Source of the DNA: Cycas panzhihuaensis
Taxonomy: Eukaryota; Cycadophyta
Direction: 5' to 3'
Assembly: GCA_023213395.1 (NCBI GenBank)
Contig: CM041465.1
Location: 227,981,741-228,045,740 of the forward strand
Length of the DNA stretch: 64,000 nt
Shown: positions 36,391 through 54,234 of the stretch, one piece after another
Layout: each line of letters starts with the position of its first letter
Position numbering within the stretch: position 1 is the first letter of the stretch
Made by a program: the position numbers and the translations under genes
Notes under the pieces: generated by a model
Seen by the model: only the letters and a program-made list of their open reading frames with translations
Databases searched by the model: none
What the model was told of the DNA's origin: nothing

Positions 36391-39300
36391 ATTTATATTT
36401 TACATGCATGATTTAATAAACATTAATAATAAAAGTGGAAAAAAATAAAAATCCCCTATTTTGATTTATTTTCCAAAAAAATACAAATATGAATGTGTTT
36501 CCTAGCCACGGGGAATGGATTAGGATGCCATCACACTAGTAAGTTCAAGTATATACTATATCCTTCACTCTTTATTACTTTCTTTATAGTCATTGTTTTG
36601 TATGTTGCTTGTATAGTTGCCTTTGTGCTTGACTGACTTGCTTGATTAGCTTGCCTATTCACGTTCTTGCTTATGACAACCAAGACTCTAATCCAATGAT
36701 ATTATTGAGCTTCCATGGTTAATCCCCTCTTGGCAATAAGTCCCTCATGTGCCTCTGTAGCCCAGTCTGGGTGATTACCAACTCGTTTTATGCTCTCTTG
36801 TAACATCTTCTCCTCTTTTAGTATGCCTCGCCTATCTCCTTGGCCCACCAAGGATAGTTTATTGAGGTCTCAGGGGAAAAGATGCCCCTCATTACTCACT
36901 TTGTGTGAGGTTTGTTTATGAATTTCACTAATATTGATGGTTTGGTTTATTATTTATACACAAGACCCTTAATTGCCATCATTTTAATGAGTTCCTCCTC
37001 ACTCTGTGCATTTCTCATGTGTTTCCATTGGTTTTTTATTCGTAGCACAACCTAAAACTGTTCTATAGGACTTTAGGAAGAAATTTTGAGCTCCAACAAT
37101 AAACCCCTCCCTTTATTTCAGTGTTTTTTATCAAGTTTTATCAATTCTGATAAAAAATGATCATTTTGTTATTGCCCTACTCCTTTTTTTGTCAGCCACT
37201 CTAATTGTTCTGCATCACTAATATGTTAGCGGTACCACTAATATATTAGCAATGCTACAAACAAATTCGCGGTGCGACTATTATGAGTTTAAACACGACT
37301 AAAAATAACTAAATCTGCATTTAATATAGGACTAACACTAGATTCAGCCTCAGGACCAACCTAGATCAGGTCCTAATGGTCCTGAGACCTCCCCCAAACC
37401 TTAAAAAATTGAATTCAACTCACTTGGTCTCTTCTTCTTCTCGTTTAATGGATTTTTCTCAAAAAACTTAACATTTTTCTCAAAAAACCCTCATCTCTTA
37501 CAAATCTACTTACAGTTCATGCACCAAATAGATTTTAATGAAGGAAAGCAAAAGGAATCAGTCCCTACAACAACATTAGATTAGCTACAAGCCATCAAGC
37601 GTCAAAGAAAAGCTGGTGTTCTTCTCCAAAACAAAAATCCTTCTCCAAAAATTCTTGATTTTCAAGCTAGAACTTTCATTTATAATAATTCTTCCCTCCC
37701 CTAACAAGGTAAGCCATGTTGCTATATTTTTCTTAATAATTTTTAGATTTAGATGCTCCTTTTAGTGACCATTAGGAATAGATCTAATTCACATCTTAGA
37801 CGTAACCCCTATACCTATCATAAAACCTCTAGTTTCATCCTCCAAACCATTAGTTGTTGATAAAGAGAGGGAAAAAGTGGCAAGAGGATATTATAGGAAG
37901 GGCATTAGGCTCGAGTTCTGGTTCTAAGAGCCCCCTTCTACTAGGGTAATCCCCTCCTCAATGCTAACTAACATCCCTCCTCTCCATGCCTTAACTAGTG
38001 TGACACTTGGATACGAAACTTGTAGCTTCCTTACTTAGTGATCCATCACCCTATTTTAAAGCTTCTTATTCCTAAGAGATTACCATCTGGTTGTGAGATC
38101 CTATTTGCTATTTGGGAGAAACCTAGATTGTAGGGGAGCTCACCATTCTAAAGTAACACTCCCACCCCTTCTTACCCTTTATTTCTCTTACGTATTGCAT
38201 GTTGTATATTATAATAGGCATCAAAATATTGTTTACAATTTTACCTTATTGTTACACAACTAAATGATGTCTTAAGCAACTTTCATCAACAAGTTGGTAA
38301 GTATATATATGAATATTTGTTGTTCATAGAAGTCTTTCATTATGTGATTCAAGTGGAGGTAGGTCCATCTACAAACTAAGCAATTTCTGCCAAAAGATGA
38401 CATTGTCTCTTATTTTGGTTTATGTCACATTTCCTTTCTACTATCTTCCTTTTGTCCCATTCATTCATACTCAGGAAAGGTAAGGGAGCCCCGATAAAAC
38501 TCCATCATCAACATTACAACAACAAGAGGAGCAAAGTTGTTGACGAAGAGGGTGTATGGAGAAAGAGTTGCACTGATTTATTAGCCATCATGTATCTAGG
38601 TGCACTACATTCAACCCTTCTTCCCTTCACTCCTTTTCCCCCCTCTTACTCCTGAAAGGAAATAAACAAAAAGGAAAAGTTATTTTAATTTTGTTTCTTT
38701 TGCACATTTGCATATTGCATGAGAAGAAAGGCATAACATAAACTAAACACCCCTTCCTCCTCTTCTCTTACATTAGGAGTAAAGTTTTGCATGTTTCCTT
38801 TTTCCCTTTGACCCTATACATTACGTATTGAAAAGATAAAGGAAAAGTGTACTTGATTCCTTCTTTGCACCAATAGGAAATATCATTATGTCTCTCTTAT
38901 TAGTTGCATTGAAAAAAGAACTAGTTGCATATAAATGGTCATTGCATTTTTTCTCTCTTATTTCATCCCCTTAAATAATCTTTTGAGAGAAAAGGAATTA
39001 AGAGCGAGGGAGAGTAGTTAGTTTAATTTGTTGTTATCTTTTATTTGCAACATAAACATTGCAATAATCAAACACTACTATAATCATTGATTAGAAACAA
39101 GCTTACCTACAACAAACAAACAAGCACTAATCTACCTCTCTCCCTCTCGCAACCCGAAGGAAAGTTTAAAACCTAGTTGCAACTAAACGATTGCAACATC
39201 TCCTCACTCTATACACCCTTCTACCTTAAGTCTAGGAGAGCCCTACTGTGGATACTCAGCAACCTGAGAACACCCTTCTCACTCTCTTCATCTTACATCA

Positions 39301-40267
39301 AGGAGACCCTTGGAAAAGAGGTAGCTTATACACGGTTGCAGTTCCTCGAACCTAGGTTCTGATATGCAGACATACTTTAAGGGTATTTTGACCACTTTCC
39401 TCTCTCATATTCATAGCCTCCATAGTTAGTAGGGTAATTAAGACCTAGTAACCCAAAAAGGTGTGCTTCCACTGGTGACCATATTGGGGACCCGTAAGTA
39501 AGGGAAAACTATAATCACCCTTGTGTTAGCATTAGCCTCTTTCTTTTCCCTCCATACCTCCTAGATTCATTGGGCCACCTAGCACCTTCATCATTTTGTC
39601 TGTCCTTGTTTCTTCTGTGACTTTTAGGTGAGATGTGAATACAATATTTGTCTCCTCTCTTATAAGGTCTTTCCCCATCTCAGAAGAGCCTTTGTATTCC
39701 TCCATCCCCTCATCTGATTCTGATTTGGTAATGGAGGGATACCTATCAAAGTAGGCATACCATGCCTACATCTTTGAAACCCAAGCTCAAACCTCAAGTT
39801 CCCTCCAAGATCCTGCCCAAGAAGGCGACGATCCTATTTTCTATCTGGGTGACTAAGAGCATTATGGTTTTCGCTCATTCCCTATGCACAACATAGGTGT
39901 GTCTATCTCTATGGAATACTATCACGCTAGTGAGAGTTCCTATGAGGATTGACCTATAGGTCCCACATCGCACACCTCGTATGAGTAAGTAGGAACCCCT
40001 CTTATGGATGTAGTAGAGGCATTACGATAGTGCTTTAAATCTGCAAGTGCCCAACCACCTTTGAAGTGTCTAGATGACATCCTTCGTCATACGATACCAT
40101 CCTCTTCTACACCTACACCTACCATTTTATCTCAACCACCTTTTGTGGCCTCAATAGGATATGCTCCTATCATTTCCTCCTCCTCATACATCCCTCATGT
40201 CTAAGGGGTCCTCCAGGTCATAGTCACATCCCAAATTGGGTTAAGTATGCCTCTTCCAAACTAGATG
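36391..40267. other. Retroelement debris between the two copies, no gene recognised
   Basis: Pyrimidine-rich leader-like sequence. The frame at 39,177-39,362 and the interval 39,600-40,260 look like decayed leader or gag-upstream sequence but lack a motif. The style resembles 1-4,339, as expected if both are flanks of related old elements. I found no LTR pair. Confidence 0.4.
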
Positions 40268-40440
40268 AAAGCTACTCCGAGGAAGTTAGGCACCATTCAC
40301 AGGTCCCGAACTCGCGTTTTAGCACACGGACGCCCTGTGTGGTGTTCTCTTCTGCTTATAGGATTCCATTAATATCCTAACATTGTACGTTGACCACCTT
40401 AACCCCTACTAAGCGTAGTGACCATCCTGTAGACATGATT

Positions 40441-44343
<3,903 letters not shown>

Positions 44344-44344
<1 letters not shown>

Positions 44345-44516
44345 TATTACAATTATTAATGTTAGTTTTATTTAATTGTTATGTTATATTTATGTCACAT
44401 GTATAAATAAACATTTAAGTGATTCAAAGGTTTAAAGTTAAGAGTTTATGTTACTATTTAATTATTATGTGAAGGTCGTTGAAATGCGTAACTGCCCATT
44501 TCAACAAACCTTTCTT
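44344..44516. repeat. Single-copy site without LINE (copy B)
   Basis: Matches the right LINE repeat (14,292-14,466) with one difference and continues into TTAATACCCTCTCC as in copy A after 14,466. Either the original empty site or a site restored by recombination between the flanking repeats. Confidence 0.85.
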
Positions 44517-44789
44517 ATTATTAATACCCTCTCCTATATTCAAGGAAGGGGTCCCTACAATCTAGGGAATTATCCAAAGCATATTTCAAAGGTTGGTTTG
44601 TTATATTTATAGGATAATTTTATTAAGGTTTCTATACTGTTTCTAATATTAATAAAATCATAGCTTGGGAGGTGGTTTTTCTTCCTTAAAAGGGGTTTTC
44701 CACCTGGCAAAACTTATGTACGTGTGCGGTGTCTATTTACCTATGGTTTTCTATCTTTTTTATCCTGTGGCATTGTGCATGATACCTAT

Positions 44790-45847
<1,058 letters not shown>

Positions 45848-46494
45848 TAGAACACAAGCAAGATCAACTATCATAAATCTCACTCAAATAAGCAATATGA
45901 AGATAGCAAACTAATGGTAAATCAAGTTTCTCAAATAAGAAGGAAGCAAGGAGTTTATTAATTTGGATTTAAGATCAAATATTCTAAGACATTGGTGTTC
46001 ACTTAGAGCAACCAACTTTTGCTAAAAACAAAAGATTACAAAAGAAGAAGAAAATGATTTGAGCAAGTTAGAAATAAAAGGAAAAAGTCCGCAAGTCACA
46101 AGACACCAAGAGACCAATGAATTTCTCTCTGACTAGTTGTCTTCTTCATAAATAATAAAAGAGGCACCTTAGCTTGTCTTTATGCATCAAAGACATGCAC
46201 ATATAATAAAACAAGATCAAAAGAAAAGAACAAATAACACAAACAAGTGGATGGAAAATTATCTCAAAGAAATCCAAAAGTTCCATGCCAAATGAGACTA
46301 TAGATCATATAATACTCTTTAGAGCATGCTTTTGGTAAGAAATCACTTATTTTATGCACATAGTATCCCTTTATTACATTTGGTTTTTTACTAATAACCT
46401 TAAAATAAGCACAAAATGAAGTAAAAAAATTAAGTTTATTTATTTTAAGATAGTGCACAATCGATACCATTAAAATTAGAAGGATATCATTAAA

Positions 46495-46607
46495 TTTACA
46501 AAGGCCACATCACTAATTTTGATGGTAACATCAAGAATTTGATAGTATCATCACCAATTTTAATGGTATATTATATACCATCAAATTTCTAATGGGGTCT
46601 TTGTAAA
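46495..46607. mobile_element. MITE-like foldback element, copy B
   Basis: Counterpart of 16,068-16,180, same length and ends. Confidence 0.55.
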
Positions 46608-48152
46608 CATAGTAAGATACCATCAATAAATTTTATGGGTTTAATACAAATATGATAAGGTGATACCATCAAAATTTAAAATCACACAAGTAGGCATTTT
46701 CAAGTCGAAACCATATGACAAACTAAAGAAAAATACCAAACTAAGAAGCCAAGATATAGTTAAAGAGTTGGGTTAGTAATATAAGTAAAAATACCTTCAA
46801 TTTGTGTAAAATAGATTCCAATTATAGGTTCCCTAAAATAGGTATTCATAACACACAATAATATTATAACAAATAAACTAAAGTAAATAAAGAAAAAAAG
46901 AAAATGGAACCATACCTAAGGACTAAGGAGGCTAAATTTTAAGGAAATATTATTGAGCAAACTAGGTCCTAATAACCAAAAACTACCACCAAGATCTAAA
47001 CTATTTTACAACTAGTTACAGGAATTGAAACTGAAATTTAACATGCAAATTCTTAAACTAGAGATAATATAATAAATAAATCAGAAAGCTAAAGCATCAT
47101 ATATACACTAGATATAAGGTGGTAAAACCCTAACTATGTGCTAGGGAAACATCTACATAGAAAACATATCAATCTTTATTATCCAAGAATGGAGAAATGT
47201 CCATAATCTTCAGAAGAATACTCACAATAATAACAACCAATTGTCTCTTCTCAATATAGTACATCAAATATCATAACACAATAAAAAAAACACTCTAAAT
47301 TGGGCTATATGACAAAGTCATACAAGGCACAAATCTCAACCATCTACTTAATGAACGACCATGATTCTATTTACAATTTAGTATATTTTACAATGTTAAC
47401 TTTTTAGGTTAGGGGATCTCGCACTCCCCAGCCAATGGAGGGCTCCCACCCCCCTTGGATCCCCCTATAGAAGTTTAGGGGGGAAACCATGCTACTAACC
47501 TATCAAAAAATTTTACCTCCAAGACATTGTTGTCACATTAGCTAACAAATATTTGTCCTCTTCATAACTAAAGCTTAATAAATAAAGTGTTATACGATTT
47601 TAAGAGTTATTAATAAACATTCACTATAAGTATTAGGCAAGGATATAATGAATAAGACTATCAACCTCAATGTTTTAGGCTCTAAGTATATGGTAGATTT
47701 AAATGTGAGTGAGCTACATTAATAGCAACCTAGTGTTTCAATTAACTATGTCTCCTCTTGACACTAGCCAAGTCTCATACCTTATTTTATTTGTTGGTAG
47801 GGATTGATTAAATTATTACATGATAATTTAGTTGACTATTTGGCATGATAGTTGAATGATTTTATATTGATTGTGCATGTACTTTACCAATATTATTAAT
47901 GATGTAAAGATCATAAACTATGCAATAAAATTGGCTTATTCTAGCCTCTTTTAATGCCCCTTCTTGGTTTTATAATTTACGTTTTCTAGTATACCTTTGA
48001 CCTAATAGTTCTTACTTTATTTATTTATTTTTTCCCTTTAACTTTATTATTGTACTTTATAAAGTTATCTATTGCTTTAAAACTTTATTTTTTAAAAAAA
48101 ATTTCTTTGATTTTATTTTATAAAACTCTATTTTTTCTACACCCTTTAGTAG

Positions 48153-48222
48153 GTTGCATTTTTCATCATAGGTCACATTTTTAGTGTTACCCAAAAATGT
48201 AACCTATCTCATAGAATGCAAC
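48153..48222. mobile_element. Short hairpin (MITE-like), copy B
   Basis: Counterpart of 17,726-17,795, same 70-bp structure. Confidence 0.5.
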
Positions 48223-48359
48223 ATTCATATAACTAAAAATATAACCTACTTTTTATCATGTTTTTAGTGTATTTTTAATCATATTTATTCTTGTGACTCA
48301 TATTTTTACTAAAGGTCATGATTTTTATATTCTCATATGTAAAAATTATATAATGGTAG

Positions 48360-48679
48360 TGTTAGGAAATACCTTATATATAAATAGGTTCAAGATCATT
48401 TATGAAAATAATAGACTCGAAGAAAATATATACACGAGACAGATAAATTTAGCATGGTAACCCTTGTGGGGAAAACCCACTAGAAAATAATATTATGATC
48501 ACATTTTCACAAATCTATCATATTACATTATAATGAACCTTAGTTATAGATCATAAGTATCTCGAATAATATATTGACTTACATATATCAGCTTATTATG
48601 TCATAATAATATCAACATTATCTGTATAATAATTCACCACATTAACATTAATTAATATGAAGATAATATTACTCCAACA
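48360..48679 (-). repeat. 3' LTR of element III, copy B
   Basis: 320 bp, about 5 differences from the copy A LTR. Confidence 0.88.
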
Positions 48680-49546
48680 TCCCCTCTCAATGTAAATGTA
48701 GCGTCTTGAAGTCTTCCCTTGAAATCTAGGACTATCAATTTATCCTTGCCAATCGATCCCCTCTTAAGGATAACCTCTCCCAATATGCATGCTAGTCAAA
48801 TATAGCTCTCTATTGTGAACCTTCACTTGCTAAAATATTGATATCGATCATGAGTATGACTAATATACTAATGCTTATTCTTCAATCATCTTGTAGGTCT
48901 TCAACTATCAATGGAACATGGGTTTTAATCTGTGTCTCTTCTTAAATTAACTCCTTATCATTACTCCTACTAGGTCCTACTTCCATTTCAAACATAATGT
49001 TAGGCAAAAAAACCTCTATACCCATTGAACTATGGCTTGAAAAGGAAAGAAACAAAGAATAAAACCTATATTCAAATGATACCTCAATATGATACATTAA
49101 TAACTCATCCAATTACCATTTAGACCAATCATAATGCTCTTCCCCTTATAGATCATGTTGTTTATAAGTTTTATTTTAAACCCCATATAAATACCCTCTA
49201 AACTCTTGCAATCCTACTACTATGATATTTATCTAAGATATGTGCATTTTAATGTATCTTAATATTCAATAGAAGGTTTTTGACCAGTCCAATACAATTT
49301 AGGGGATATGCCACATATAGCCTCAATAGGTACCTGTTAAAAAGTTGTTGCAATAATTTCTACCAAAAATATAGGAGGTAAACCTTAACATACACCAAAA
49401 CCTTGAAGGAATGTGTAAATTGATGAGAGTGAGGTGTGTACTCCTGGTTGGAAGGTGGGAGTGGGTGATGAGCATTAACCCCAACATTCTCCCCCTTAAT
49501 GCTCATCACAAATAATGTCTTCTCTTTAAACTTATAGAATTTGTAC

Positions 49547-49843
49547 TTAAAAAAAAACTTTTAAAATCTGTCTCTTATCTTGATCTTTATCAACTCTTCT
49601 CATCCTTAAAGCAATATGTGTGTCTTTGTCATTCAATGGTGCAAAATTTCTATAAGTAAATCTAGCTTGATTCAAATGTGGATATGTGGCTATAACTTTG
49701 ACTTTAACTTCTGGAACTTTAAGAAAACTTTGAACATGAACTTTATCTTCTAAAAACTTTGTATTTTGTGCAACTGTCATATCATCATATCTCTCCCCCT
49801 CAAATGGAGGATCAGGTTCTTGTGCAATAAGATGATTATGCAT
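49547..49843 (-). CDS. Hypothetical 98-codon frame downstream of gag relic (copy B)
   Basis: Counterpart of 19,105-19,416, ending a few codons earlier. Same start MHNHLIAQEP. Not recognised; survival in both copies reflects the recent duplication rather than proven selection. Confidence 0.35.
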   Translation of the reverse strand: MHNHLIAQEPDPPFEGERYDDMTVAQNTKFLEDKVHVQSFLKVPEVKVKVIATYPHLNQARFTYRNFAPLNDKDTHIALRMRRVDKDQDKRQILKVFF

Positions 49844-50207
49844 TTGATTTGAATCTTACTTAGTCTTTTCATTACAATCCACCTGTTCTAGCACATATCT
49901 CACATGCTCAACATTAATATTAAATTCATTGAGGGTATCTTCCCTATAAGTAGAAATCAAAATATTCCACACGGATTTAGAAGTTGTTAGCTTACAAACT
50001 TTAGAAAAGACATCATCATTTATAGTGCAAAATATTAAAGCTAATACTTCATTATCTTTTTTAATGTTTTCCTTAATATTAAGATCATAGTCATCCTATA
50101 AGTATTCCCAAATATCATGTGTAATAAAATAATTTTGCATTGTTTGATGCCATAGTGAAAAATTATGGCCATCAAATATAGCAAATTATACTTTATTAAG
50201 ATTGATT
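49844..50207 (-). pseudogene. Copia-type gag (UBN2-like) relic, copy B
   Basis: Same motifs and same main stops as 19,417-19,780, so the gene was already dead before the duplication. Confidence 0.65.
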
Positions 50208-51672
50208 ACCATTTTTTAGAAGACTTTAGTAGATAAAAGGAATATGCTTTTAGAAAGTCAAAGAAGTCAATAAATGACAAACTTATAAGATATAATTTTA
50301 GATAAAATTTAAAATATAAGGAATATATGAGTAAATTTTAAATATAGCTAGGTATGAATTGAAGCTTTGATGATGAAAAAATAAAAAGTTCTTAAAATAA
50401 GCCTACTAGGATATACTTTAATGCTTAACTTTAGCAACTTCAAAGCTATACTAAACAAAGTCAAAATAAAGTGAAACTTTACCAATATGAAGATCAATGA
50501 AAGAACTATTCAATGGAACTAACCATTTTGAAAACCAGTTCCTACAAGTCAAATTTTAATAAACCAAAGATATAGACCTCATTTTGAGGCTTAACAAGAG
50601 CCTAGGGCTCAAAATATTATAAGAATGCTAATAAAATACTTATAGAATACTGTAAAATGATCAATTATACTTTAGAAGGCTGTTTAATATACTTTCAATT
50701 GAAAACTTTGAGAAATAATATAAAAATATATGATAATGGCATATTTGAAGTCTATTAAGTACCTCAATTTTGATGGCTTTAAAATTTAGGAAAAGCACTT
50801 CAAAACTTATAAATAATAGTGTCAGTTTAAAGAGGAGTAAGTAAGCTTCCCAACAAAACTAATGGATCTAAATTCTGATGTAAAATAGAAAAGTTATAAT
50901 GAAAATAACAATAAGTACTTTTATGCTAAAATGTTTAAAAAGCGCTAAAAAAATACTAAAATATCACTTTGGTCAATTAAAATAAATCTTAAAAAATAGA
51001 ATAAATAGATGGTGATGAAGTTTGTTGATAATAGAATACTCCAGAATAGATCCAGGTAGAAAACAATCTCTTGGTGATAAAATATAATCTAACAAAAAAA
51101 TGATTTTGTAAAAATAGATTTAAAAGGCTCAAAAAATTGCTAATTGACTTTAAACTGACTGAAAATGGATCAAATCAGCTCTAAATATGTCATATGACCA
51201 GTCAAAATCATACTACATAAAATTCTAGATGTAATGGGATAGGTTTCGTTAAAAATTGATGACCTAGTCAAAAGATATGACAACAATTCACCAGGTACCC
51301 TTTGTGAAATGAAATTTTTTTTTTTTAATAAAAAGAAAAAATATAATAAAAATTATATTAGCCCCTTTTGTGATAGTTAATGGTCGTATGAGATAAGATG
51401 TGACCAGGGGCTAAAGGCTTAAAGGAGCTAACACTTTAAACCTAGATTTAAAAACTTATAGAATATAATTAAATTTTTTTAATTTTATATAAAGAATATA
51501 TAAAAAAACATTTGAAATAAAACTATTGCAGTCATTACTATTGTACAGACGGGTGACCTGCACATAGTAAAATTGTAATAAAATCAATCATCAAATCAAT
51601 AACAGTGCTAGCACCCGTCTCCACCACTTTCAAAATGTATTTGTTTATTTAAAACAATATTTTAAAATTTGA
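50208..51672. other. Element I interior, no gene recognised (copy B)
   Basis: Counterpart of 19,781-21,239; nothing recognised. Confidence 0.5.
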
Positions 51673-51769
51673 TAATCACCCCTCCGAGCTCACCACCACT
51701 ATCACTGTCAGAGGGACGGATCGAGATCTGATCAGAGATAATGTTGGGGTTATTTTTTTTTTTATATCA

Positions 51770-51940
51770 CCTGCACTAATTCCACCACCGCCTACTGGAT
51801 TTGGTTATCAACAACAGTTTATTACTGGTTTGAGGCCAGATGGAGGGCCTATTCCAAATTTCTATGTTCCTTTAGTTCAGCAAGGCCAACAAGGACAGCA
51901 TTTGGATGGCAGGCAAGGAGTAGCAAATGGTTATCTATAG
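51770..51940 (+). pseudogene. Poly(A)-binding protein fragment, copy B
   Basis: Same 56-codon frame. The in-frame TAG of copy A at 21,463 is absent: copy B reads GGACAG (Gly-Gln), as expected for the intact VQQGQQGQ motif, so that stop arose in copy A after the duplication. The upstream acceptor-like CAG is CAC here. Confidence 0.75.
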
Positions 51941-51992
51941 TCTGATATTTGTAATCATATGTGCATTGCACCATTGAGTGAAATCTAGATGA

Positions 51993-52310
51993 GTTAAAGA
52001 ATTTGTCAAGACAATGATCTCTAATAACAAGATAACTATTTTCTCTAAGTCATATTGCCCGTATTGTGCACGTGCAAAGTTTATTTTCAAGGAGCTAAAG
52101 GAGACACCTTATGTTGTGAAGCTCGACCATAGAGATGATGGAAGTGACATTCAGTAGGCTCTGAGTATCTTGGTAGGTCGATGCACTGTGTCTCAAGTTT
52201 TCATAGATGGCAAGCACATTGATGGCTCAGACGATACTATAGAGGCATTTCAAACTGGGCAACTGGCTAAGCTTCTAGGTCAGACAAATGAAGAGGGGGG
52301 CCAGGAATAA
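51993..52310 (+). pseudogene. CPYC-type glutaredoxin fragment, copy B
   Basis: Same frame, same TAG (52,155-52,157) and same loss of the cis-Pro as copy A, so these defects predate the duplication. Copy B keeps residues nearer the family consensus (for example DHRDDG and QTGQLAKLL), so copy A has drifted more here. Confidence 0.85.
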
Positions 52311-52515
52311 GTATGATATATAATAAAATGGAATAGTCGTGTTTTCACAAGTGTTCAACATATGAAGATGATAAATAGAAATTCGTTGCACCCCACTTCA
52401 TATTCCTTTTTGTGAATTTTTCTTTGTATATTCTTATATACTTATCTTTTTTTATTCATTTTATTTAATTTTATATACTTTTCTATATAGAATATTTTCA
52501 GAGTTTGTTTGTTAA

Positions 52516-52809
52516 ATGGGAGATTCCTCTCAATGGCAAATAGAGGAAGTTGCAACTAACTCAAAAACTCTAAAAGACCTCCCAAGAATGAGTATGATGA
52601 TGATGACCTGGACCTTTTTTATAAGGAAACTTGGGATGACAAGCTCTAGACTGAAGTTTCTCAAATGTGTCTCGATGGTACAATCATATCAGTACTCTTC
52701 TAGCTTCAAGATTCCCCATCAAGGGTGTTGGTGTGAATATAGAGGAAGCCACTTTAATTGCTTCACTGGCCTCTAAAACAAGTCTTATACAGCACAATGG
52801 TCTGTAACA
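52516..52809 (+). pseudogene. Unassigned captured coding fragment, copy B
   Basis: Counterpart of 22,083-22,378 with a 2-bp deletion near 52,577 that makes an 86-codon open frame out of joined frames. Product not recognised. Confidence 0.35.
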
Positions 52810-53061
52810 ATGTCAAATTTCAATGTAGAGAAAGAAAACATTGAGAGGCTGACAAAGGTATTTATTGACACTTCTTTCAAAAAACTGTGAAGTGTTGAAG
52901 GAGCACTCGAACTTCTTAAAAACTTCAAAGCTATCAAAAGTGAGGTGTAATCAACAAGCAAATGATGGATAAGTTCAATGACATTCTTGCACAGTTTTTG
53001 AAGGAGATAGATCCTATAAGAGAGATTTTTTATCAAAATTCTACTAAGCCTCCTATGGCAC
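52810..53061 (+). pseudogene. Dynein heavy-chain tail-like fragment, copy B
   Basis: Same reading, stops and frameshift as 22,379-22,630. The splice-donor GT after GCAC is AT here, so that signal decayed in copy B only. Confidence 0.6.
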
Positions 53062-53282
53062 ATAAGTAGTATTGGAGAAGATATTTCAAAAAATTTATAT
53101 TTTAAAAAAAACATAAAAAACCTAGTGATTCAATAGAGCCACAAATAAAACTAGAAAATTTTTAAATATATTGACAGAAATATATCAAATAAATAAAATG
53201 CATATATATTTGTATCTGAAATCTTTCAAATATATTAGAGCAAATATATCAAAAAACTAAGAAAAAAAATAAATAAATAAAT

Positions 53283-53351
<69 letters not shown>

Positions 53352-54234
53352 AATCTAAAATATATATATGAAAAACTTGGTAAACAGCTGTGGCTAATTT
53401 GTAGCAGATTGACTTCTAAAGATGAGATCTTCTTCCATACAAATCAAAACTTCAAACAGATTTCTCCAATAGGCATATCTACTATAATATATGGCTTGTT
53501 GGGATGAATATACACCAAAACTTATAGATCTAAAAAAAAAAACTTGAAAAAATTGTTAAATATATGATGAAATATATAGATCTAAAAGAAAATATAGCAA
53601 ATCTAAAGAAAACTTGAATAAATATTACAGATCTGAAGTAAGTATTACAGATCTAAAGTAAATATTATAGATCTGTAACCAATATTACATATCTAAAATA
53701 AATATTATAGAATTGAAATAACTAAACTAGAAAATGGTGAAATATTTAATAAAATAAGTATATCTAAAAAAACATATAACAGATCTAAAGAAAACTTTGA
53801 ATAAATATTGCTTAAAGTTGTGGTCCTACACAAATCTAAAAAAATATTGGATAAATAAACAAAAAAATGCTTGAAAGATGTCAAATATTTTATAGAAGTA
53901 TATAAAACTTGTTGACAAAACCTCTATAGAGTGATAAAAACTTGATATTTTTTGTTTACAGCTATACACCTACACAAATCTAAAGAAAATCTGAAATATA
54001 TTTGTTATATCACAAGTATATCTTCAAGAATAATCAAATCTCTGATAAAAAATACAAGAAACTTGCTAATAAAATTTATAAAAAATGAATATAACCAATC
54101 TTTGCTTGTTGTAAGTAAATCTATTGTAGATGTGAGTAAATCTTCTTGCTTCTTAAAAAACTTCAAATGGAGATGCAATAGCCCAATAATCTCCACCCTG
54201 ATACCAAATGAACAAGTAAATACAGGCCCAAATG
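53062..54234. other. 5' leader side of element I, no gene recognised (copy B)
   Basis: AT-rich with a longer (TA)n run at about 53,291-53,347, preceded by AAAT repeats not seen in copy A, and AGATCT short repeats at 53,563-53,718. Confidence 0.6.

Larger units (their letters stand above)
45848..48354. other. AT-rich DNA outside the Copia nest, no gene recognised (copy B)
   Basis: Counterpart of 15,422-17,927 with the same two hairpin elements and the same unrecognised 68-codon minus frame (46,264-46,470). Confidence 0.5.
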